DNA from: a bacterium
Lineage (GTDB): Bacteria > UBA8248
Length of the DNA stretch: 19,417 nt
Direction: 5' to 3'
NCBI GenBank assembly: GCA_027622355.1
Contig: JAQBZT010000014.1
Coordinates: 1 to 19,417, forward strand
Below, in pieces: positions 14,751 to 19,417 of the stretch (position 1 is the stretch's first letter; each line of letters starts with the position of its first letter). The notes under the pieces are model-generated. The model saw only the letters and a list, made by a program, of their open reading frames with translations, had not been told where the DNA came from and ran no database searches. The position numbers were made by a program, and so were the translations under genes.

Positions 14751-15743
14751 ATGAGTCACTCTGATGCATTGAACAACTTGCGGATTGCCTTTCTTTTTCC
14801 CGGGCAGGGTTCCCAGCATGTGGGGATGGGCAAGGATTTTTACGACCGCCATGCGTGGGCGCGGGAGCTCTACGATCAGGCCAGCGACATTCTCGGCTGG
14901 GACCTCGCCAAGCTCAGCTTTGAGGGACCGAAAGAGGAGCTGACCCTCACCTGCCATACCCAGCCCGCGATTCTGGTGCACAGCCATATTGCCCACCGTC
15001 TCCTCTCGGAGCGGGGGGTAGCCCCATACCTTGCGCTCGGCCACAGCCTGGGGGAGTACTCGGCCCTCCTCGCGGCCCGTGCCTTCGATTTTGAAAGTGC
15101 GCTCCATCTGGTGAAAGAGCGCGGCCGGTTCATGCACGAGGCGGTTCCCGTCGGGGGCGGCGCGATGGCGGCCCTCCTTGGGATAAGCAGCGAGGTGGCC
15201 GAAGCCATTTGCGGAGAGGTTGATGGCGTAGTGGAGGTGGCGAACTACAATGCGCCCGATCAGACGGTGATCTCCGGCACGCGAGAAGCGGTGGAAGCGG
15301 CCGTCGAGCTGGCCCGGGAGAGAGGTGTGCGAAAGGCCGTGATGCTGCCTGTGGGCGCACCTTTCCATTCCTCCCTCCTGGAGGAGGCCGCGGAAAGGAT
15401 GAGCGAAGTCCTCGACGCATTCCCGTTTCGCCCGCTGGGGATTTCCGTCTACGCGAACGTGACGGGCCAGCGCATTTCGGATGCGGATGAGGCCCGCCAG
15501 CTCCTGAAAAAACAGGTCCGCTCTTCGGTCCGCTGGGTGGATTCGGTCCGCGCCGCCAGCGAAGACTCCTTTGACGCGGCAGTGGAGGTGGGGCCCGGGA
15601 AAGTGCTCTCCGGCCTGCATCGGCGGATTGTGAAAGATATCCCCGTATTCAATGTGGAGGATGAAGCGAGCCTGGAGAGCGCGGTTTCCGGCCTTTTTGA
15701 GTTGGCCGCGAAAAGGGCCGGAGAGGGTCCGGCCGGGGGATGA
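14751..15743 (+). CDS. fabD: Malonyl-CoA:ACP transacylase (FabD)
   Basis: The product is 330 residues from the ATG at 14751. FabD loads malonyl groups onto ACP for chain elongation. FPGQGSQ lies at about 16-22, the nucleophile elbow GHSLGE has Ser99, and the paired His206 is in GAPFHSS. RGRFMHEA at about 124-131 and the GPGKVLSGLHRRI ending are also typical. In-frame starts exist upstream at TTG 14727 and ATG 14703; an AAGGAGG at 14707-14713 would suit the TTG with a long spacing. The 14751 ATG gives the normal distance to FPGQGSQ, so I prefer it with some doubt. After fabD the expected fabG is absent and a 300-bp gap follows. Confidence 0.95.
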   Translation: MSHSDALNNLRIAFLFPGQGSQHVGMGKDFYDRHAWARELYDQASDILGWDLAKLSFEGPKEELTLTCHTQPAILVHSHIAHRLLSERGVAPYLALGHSLGEYSALLAARAFDFESALHLVKERGRFMHEAVPVGGGAMAALLGISSEVAEAICGEVDGVVEVANYNAPDQTVISGTREAVEAAVELARERGVRKAVMLPVGAPFHSSLLEEAAERMSEVLDAFPFRPLGISVYANVTGQRISDADEARQLLKKQVRSSVRWVDSVRAASEDSFDAAVEVGPGKVLSGLHRRIVKDIPVFNVEDEASLESAVSGLFELAAKRAGEGPAGG

Positions 15744-16045
15744 TTGATTTTTCAACTAGTTCGGATAATCTTTCCCCCCGTTTTCGCGCCCTGGAGATAC
15801 TCTCGCTTCATAAGGTTTCTCTGTTGTAATATTTGGCCTATAAACAGTGGGAAAGGGAGGGGAAGAGTCAGATCCCTCCCCGTTGTCTCGCGCGGGATTG
15901 TTGAGATGGGGAAGTGGGCGTTTTCCGCCCAGAAGGTTTTGGAAATTGTCAGGGGCGCACGAACCTTACCTGAAAGGGTGACGGGGCGTCTGAGTGGGAA
16001 CTTTCTTTGTAAAAGTTCTCCGCAACGGATTTGGGAGGATAACGA
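15744..16045. other. Gene-free spacer in place of fabG, with two hairpins
   Basis: No convincing gene lies in these about 300 bases between fabD and acpP, where fabG usually sits. The one open frame (TTG 15744 to 16094) runs into acpP in another frame and resembles nothing I know. Two perfect inverted repeats are present: 15855-15861/15874-15880 (7 bp, GGGAGGG, 12-base loop) and 15998-16004/16012-16018 (7 bp, GAACTTT, extendable by a G-T and a G-C pair). Candidate -10 elements are TATAAA (15839-15844) and GATAAT (15764-15769), both with poor -35 partners. A promoter for acpP in this stretch is plausible but unproven. Confidence 0.6.
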
Positions 16046-16279
16046 GTGTCGGATATTGCCGAACAGGTCAAGGATATCATTGTGGAACAGTTAAGCGTGG
16101 ATAGGGTCAAGGTGGTGCCCGAGGCTTCGTTTATCAACGATCTGGGTGCCGACTCTCTGGACACGGTTGAGCTGGTCATGGCTTTCGAGGAAAAGTTCGG
16201 CCTCGAAATTCCGGATGAGGACGCGGAGAAGATCACCTCGGTTCGGGATGCGATCAGCTATATCGAAGGCAAACAATAA
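16046..16279 (+). CDS. acpP: Acyl carrier protein
   Basis: The product is 77 residues, very acidic, and carries the phosphopantetheine attachment site DLGADSLDTVEL with Ser37. ACP carries growing acyl chains between the fatty-acid enzymes in the cytoplasm. The GTG start at 16046 is preceded by GGGAGG (16033-16038) with 7 bases between, a strong site. It is flanked by the fabD-side spacer and by fabF 45 bases on. The GAACTTT hairpin at 15998-16018 ends 15 bases before the Shine-Dalgarno and could influence its translation; this is inference. Confidence 0.97.
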   Translation: MSDIAEQVKDIIVEQLSVDRVKVVPEASFINDLGADSLDTVELVMAFEEKFGLEIPDEDAEKITSVRDAISYIEGKQ

Positions 16280-16324
16280 TAATACGGTTCCGAAAAGTAT
16301 CTGCTCGATAATTGGAGAATAAAA

Positions 16325-17587
16325 GTGGCACAGTCAGACTGCCGGGTCGTTATCACAGGCATGGGCTTGCTGACGCCTCTCGGCATTGGCGTTGAGGAAA
16401 ACTGGAAGGGGTTGATGGAGGGCAGATCCGGCATCGGGCCGGTGTCCCGGTTCAACCCCGAGCGCCTGCCGACAAAGATCAGCGGCGAGGTGAAGGGGTT
16501 CAACCCGGAAGACTACATCGACAGAAAAGAAATCAAGAAGATGGACACCTTCATCCAGTTTGTTCTGGCCTCGACGCACATGGCCTTTGAGAATGCGGGT
16601 CTTTCCACCCCGGACAAAGAGGTGGCCCCCCGGTATGGAGCCGTCATCGGCGTGGGGCTGGGGGGTCTGCCGGCCATCGAGAACTATATGGACGTCCTCG
16701 GAAATCACGGCCCGCGCCGGATCAGCCCGTTTTTCATCCCGATGCTCCTGGCCAATCTCGCCGCGGGCCAGGTGTCCGTCAGGTGGGGCCTGAAGGGGCC
16801 GAACACCTGCACGGTGACGGCCTGCGCGTCGGGGAACCACGCCATCGGCGATGCCATGAAGTTCATCCAAAGAGGCATCGCGGACGTGATGGTGGCCGGC
16901 GGCAGCGAATCCTGCATCACCGAGCTGGGCATGGGCGGCTTCTGCGCCATGCGCGCGCTCAGCACGCGGAACGATGAGCCCGAGCGGGCGAGCCGGCCCT
17001 TCGACGGCGAGCGCGATGGCTTCATCATGGGCGAGGGGTGCGGCATTCTCATCCTGGAGAGCGAGGAGCACGCCAAGGCCCGCGGCGCCCGGATCTACGC
17101 CGAGATTGGCGGCTACGGCCTCACCTCGGATGCCTTCCACATCACCTCCCCTGACCCCGAAGGGGACGGGGCCGCCCGGTGCATGCAGATGGCCATGGAT
17201 GACGCCGGCGTCTCCGTCGAGAAGATCGATTACATCAACGCCCACGGGACTTCCACTGAACTCAACGACAAGCTCGAAACGGTCGCGATCAAAAAAACTT
17301 TCGGCGAACACGCCTACAAGATTCCGGTGAGTTCCACGAAGTCCATGACCGGCCACCTTCTGGGCGCGGCGGGCGGCGTCGAATCGTGCTACACCGTCAT
17401 GGCCATCGACCGCAAGATCATCCCGCCCACGATCAACTACGAAAATCCTGACCCGGAATGCGATTTGGACTATGTGCCGAACAGCCCCCGGAAGGCGGAT
17501 ATCCGCTGCGCCTTGACGAATTCATTCGGGTTCGGCGGAACCAACGCCACCCTTCTCTATCGAAAGTACGAAACGAACGGTTCCTAG
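16325..17587 (+). CDS. fabF: 3-oxoacyl-ACP synthase II (FabF)
   Basis: The product is 420 residues, within the usual FabF range. FabF condenses malonyl-ACP with acyl-ACP during elongation. The Cys-His-His active site is complete: Cys167 in TVTACASG, His307 in NAHGTSTELND and His344 in KSMTGHLLGAAGG. The N-terminus VVITGMGLLTPLG and the C-terminal NSFGFGGTNATLL are standard. The GTG start at 16325 has TGGAG about 9 bases upstream. It follows acpP and precedes rnc by 31 bases. Confidence 0.97.
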   Translation: MAQSDCRVVITGMGLLTPLGIGVEENWKGLMEGRSGIGPVSRFNPERLPTKISGEVKGFNPEDYIDRKEIKKMDTFIQFVLASTHMAFENAGLSTPDKEVAPRYGAVIGVGLGGLPAIENYMDVLGNHGPRRISPFFIPMLLANLAAGQVSVRWGLKGPNTCTVTACASGNHAIGDAMKFIQRGIADVMVAGGSESCITELGMGGFCAMRALSTRNDEPERASRPFDGERDGFIMGEGCGILILESEEHAKARGARIYAEIGGYGLTSDAFHITSPDPEGDGAARCMQMAMDDAGVSVEKIDYINAHGTSTELNDKLETVAIKKTFGEHAYKIPVSSTKSMTGHLLGAAGGVESCYTVMAIDRKIIPPTINYENPDPECDLDYVPNSPRKADIRCALTNSFGFGGTNATLLYRKYETNGS

Positions 17588-17618
17588 CGTCCCCGCCCCG
17601 CCTCGATAAGAAGCCGCG

Positions 17619-18383
17619 ATGAACACTCAGGATTTAAGCCTCTCGGGCGATAGTTCCTCTTTGAAAGAGGAGGATGATTCGGCGCTGGAGGCAGTCGAAT
17701 TCGCCATCGGGTACCGCTTCTCCGATCGTGCCCTTCTCCGGCAGGCCCTCACCCACCGTTCCTACGCCCAGGAACTGATGCCGCCCATCGAGGACAACCA
17801 GCGGCTCGAATTTCTGGGGGATGCGGTCTTGCAGTTGATCGTCACGGAGCGCCTGTGGCGCGAGCACGAAGAGGACGATGAGGGGGCCCTGACGCGGCAG
17901 CGCTCCGAGCGGGTGAGCGGCCATGCCCTCGCCAAGGCGTCGCGCCGGATGAATCTGTCCGACCACATCCTGCTCGGGAAGGGGGAGGAGAAAACGGCTG
18001 GCCGGCAAAAGCCCTCGATCCAGGCCGATGCCGTCGAGGCCCTGGTCGGCGCCATCTTCCTGGATGCGGGCTATGACACCTGTGCGGAGCGGGTCATGGA
18101 GTGGCTCTGGACCGGGAAAAAGCCCTCGGGAAATGTGGACTACAAGAGCCGGCTTCAGGAAGCCCTCCAGGGCATGGGGGGAAAGCCGCCGGTGTACAAA
18201 GTCGTTCAAGAGAGCGGTCCCGAGCACGAAAAAGTTTTCGAGGTTGAAGTGCGCTTTGACGGAAAAGTCTACGGCCGGGGAACCGGGACGACGAAAAAAA
18301 ACGCCGAGCAGTTCGCCGCGCATGAATCCCTCCGCTTGCTGGGCGATGCAGACGTTTCCTCCGGGCCAAAAAAAGACGCCTGA
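17619..18383 (+). CDS. rnc: Ribonuclease III
   Basis: The product is 254 residues with an N-terminal RNase III domain and a C-terminal double-stranded-RNA-binding domain. RNase III cuts double-stranded RNA in rRNA precursors and other transcripts. The signature NQRLEFLGDAV at 60-70 gives Glu64 and Asp68, and QADAVEALVGAIFLDAGYD gives Asp137 and Glu140, the four metal-binding residues. The dsRBD (about 174-243) starts with DYKSRLQEALQ and ends in TTKKNAEQFAAHESL. A poorly conserved acidic extension of about 25 residues precedes the fold. Location between fabF and smc is a common bacterial arrangement. Confidence 0.97.
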   Translation: MNTQDLSLSGDSSSLKEEDDSALEAVEFAIGYRFSDRALLRQALTHRSYAQELMPPIEDNQRLEFLGDAVLQLIVTERLWREHEEDDEGALTRQRSERVSGHALAKASRRMNLSDHILLGKGEEKTAGRQKPSIQADAVEALVGAIFLDAGYDTCAERVMEWLWTGKKPSGNVDYKSRLQEALQGMGGKPPVYKVVQESGPEHEKVFEVEVRFDGKVYGRGTGTTKKNAEQFAAHESLRLLGDADVSSGPKKDA

Positions 18384-18489
18384 AACAGTGAATTCTCCCT
18401 TTGCACCTGTCCGCCACTTTTGGTAGCGTAGTAAATCCTACCGCCCTTTTCGCACCCGCGCTGCCGGGCCGACTTCCGAGGTAACAGAG

Positions 18490-19417
18490 TTGAAATTCAA
18501 ACGACTGGAAATGGTGGGGTTCAAATCGTTCGTTGACCGCACCGTCATCGAATTCGGCGATCGGTTGACGGCTGTGGTTGGCCCCAACGGCTGCGGCAAG
18601 AGCAATGTCTCCGACGCCATCCGGTGGGTGCTCGGCGAGCAGGCCCCCCGGGCCCTTCGGGCCAAGCGGATGGAGGACGTCATCTTCAACGGCAGCGCCG
18701 ATCGCAAGCCATACGGCATGGCCGAGGTGTCCCTCACCATCAGCAACATCAAGGGGGTTGTTACCTCCCCCGAATACAAGGACTTCGAAGAACTCATCGT
18801 CACCCGCCGGCTCTACCGCTCCGGCGAGAGCGAATATCTCATCAACCGCAATCCGGCGCGGTTGAAGGACATCACCGACCTGTTTCTCGATACCGGGGTC
18901 TCCCTCGACACCTTCTCCATCGTCGAGCAGGGGCGGATCGAAGGCCTTGTCAACGCCAAGCCGCTCGACCGCCGCCTCCTGATCGAAGAGGCGGCGGGCA
19001 TCATGAAATACAAGAGTCGCCGGAACGAAGCCCTCCGCAAGCTGGAGCTGGCCCAGGGCAACCTGCTTCGCGTGGCCGATGTCATGCGCGAGAAGGAATC
19101 GCGCCTGCGCTCGCTTCGCCGTCAGGCCAAGAAGGCGACCTTCTACAAGGAATACCAGCAGGAAGTCGAGGAGCTCTCGCTGCGCATTGCCGCCCTGGAG
19201 CTTTTGCGGCTCGAGGCGGAACTCAGCCCGGCCGAGGAGGAGTACACCCGCCTGAAGGGGCAGGAGGAACTCCTTCTCGCCAGCATTTCCGCGACAGAGG
19301 CCGACCGGGAACGGCTCCGCATCGAGTTGAGCGAGCGCTCCGAGAAGCTCGCCGAGACCCGGCGGCACGCGGTGGAGGTCGAGGGAGTTCTCCAGCGCCT
19401 GGACAACCGCCTGGAGC
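18490..19417 (+). CDS. smc: Chromosome segregation protein SMC, partial (N-terminal part)
   Basis: The frame is open from a TTG at 18490 to the window edge, about 309 of the usual 1,150-1,200 residues. SMC dimers bind ATP and organise chromosomal DNA with ScpA and ScpB. The N-terminus reads MKFKRLEMVGFKSF with the Walker A GPNGCGKSN at 31-39. The Q-loop IVEQGRI lies at about 144-150 and the EEAAGIMKYKSRR segment at about 166-178 leads into a long heptad-rich coiled coil rich in Leu, Glu and Arg. A GAGG (18478-18481) lies 8 bases before the TTG, and no nearer ATG fits the conserved N-terminus. It follows rnc after 106 bases. Confidence 0.96.
   Translation, partial: MKFKRLEMVGFKSFVDRTVIEFGDRLTAVVGPNGCGKSNVSDAIRWVLGEQAPRALRAKRMEDVIFNGSADRKPYGMAEVSLTISNIKGVVTSPEYKDFEELIVTRRLYRSGESEYLINRNPARLKDITDLFLDTGVSLDTFSIVEQGRIEGLVNAKPLDRRLLIEEAAGIMKYKSRRNEALRKLELAQGNLLRVADVMREKESRLRSLRRQAKKATFYKEYQQEVEELSLRIAALELLRLEAELSPAEEEYTRLKGQEELLLASISATEADRERLRIELSERSEKLAETRRHAVEVEGVLQRLDNRLE

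Noticed and set aside
15744..16094. Small plus-strand frame between fabD and acpP
   Set aside because: Overlaps the acpP start in another frame, starts right at the fabD stop, has no Shine-Dalgarno of its own and shows no family likeness.
18384..18489. Promoter or terminator between rnc and smc (GGTAG/CTACC stem, TTGCAC hexamer)
   Set aside because: The stem is only 5 bp and no hexamer pair with acceptable spacing matches consensus better than chance.

Overview
The window is a GC-rich bacterial chromosome segment of about 19.4 kb. It is densely packed with housekeeping genes plus a small accessory metabolic cluster. A predicted lipoprotein M23 endopeptidase and the gene order yceD-rpmF-plsX-fabH-fabD-acpP-fabF-rnc-smc suggest a Gram-negative-type bacterium. 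Codon and base composition fit an uncultured GC-rich lineage of the Tectomicrobia / Nitrospinota / delta-proteobacterial kind, but the sequence alone does not fix the phylum. I saw no rRNA, tRNA, transposase or CRISPR array.

Region 1 (1-5237) is metabolic. A divergent promoter pair (about 1708-1846) appears to drive two sets of genes. Leftward are a MobA/MocA-like nucleotidyltransferase and an iron-type alcohol dehydrogenase cut by the window edge. Rightward are an SDR dehydrogenase, a cyclase/kynurenine-formamidase-like hydrolase, a zinc MDR dehydrogenase and a small sulfite-oxidase-like molybdopterin enzyme. The rightward genes look like an oxidation/hydrolysis pathway for a hydroxylated or cyclic substrate, but the substrate cannot be read from sequence. 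This region is unusually rich in short repeats: a nested palindromic element (860-1029) and tandem arrays of 14 bp x2, 19 bp x4 and 13 bp x3 lying in gene junctions.

Region 2 (5238-6158) is a sharply AT-rich cassette. It holds one leftward gene for an FRG-domain protein and looks like a horizontally acquired, possibly defence-related insertion between GC-rich genes.

Region 3 (6159-11524) returns to GC-rich genes on the plus strand: a HAD-superfamily hydrolase, a CinA homologue whose amidase domain has lost its signature, an M23 peptidase, a gamma-carbonic-anhydrase-like hexapeptide protein and a Ppx/GppA phosphatase. A terminator-like hairpin and a promoter-like sequence lie in the AT-rich gap after cinA.

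Region 4 (11583-19417) is the conserved lipid/ribosome/chromosome cluster. A good sigma-70-type promoter (TTGACA, 18 bp, TATATT) precedes yceD-rpmF-plsX-fabH-fabD-acpP-fabF-rnc-smc. PlsX starts phospholipid synthesis, FabH/FabD/AcpP/FabF initiate and elongate acyl chains, RNase III processes RNA and SMC condenses chromosomes. The fabG normally found between fabD and acpP is missing. A gene-free gap of about 300 bp with two perfect hairpins takes its place. smc is cut by the right edge.
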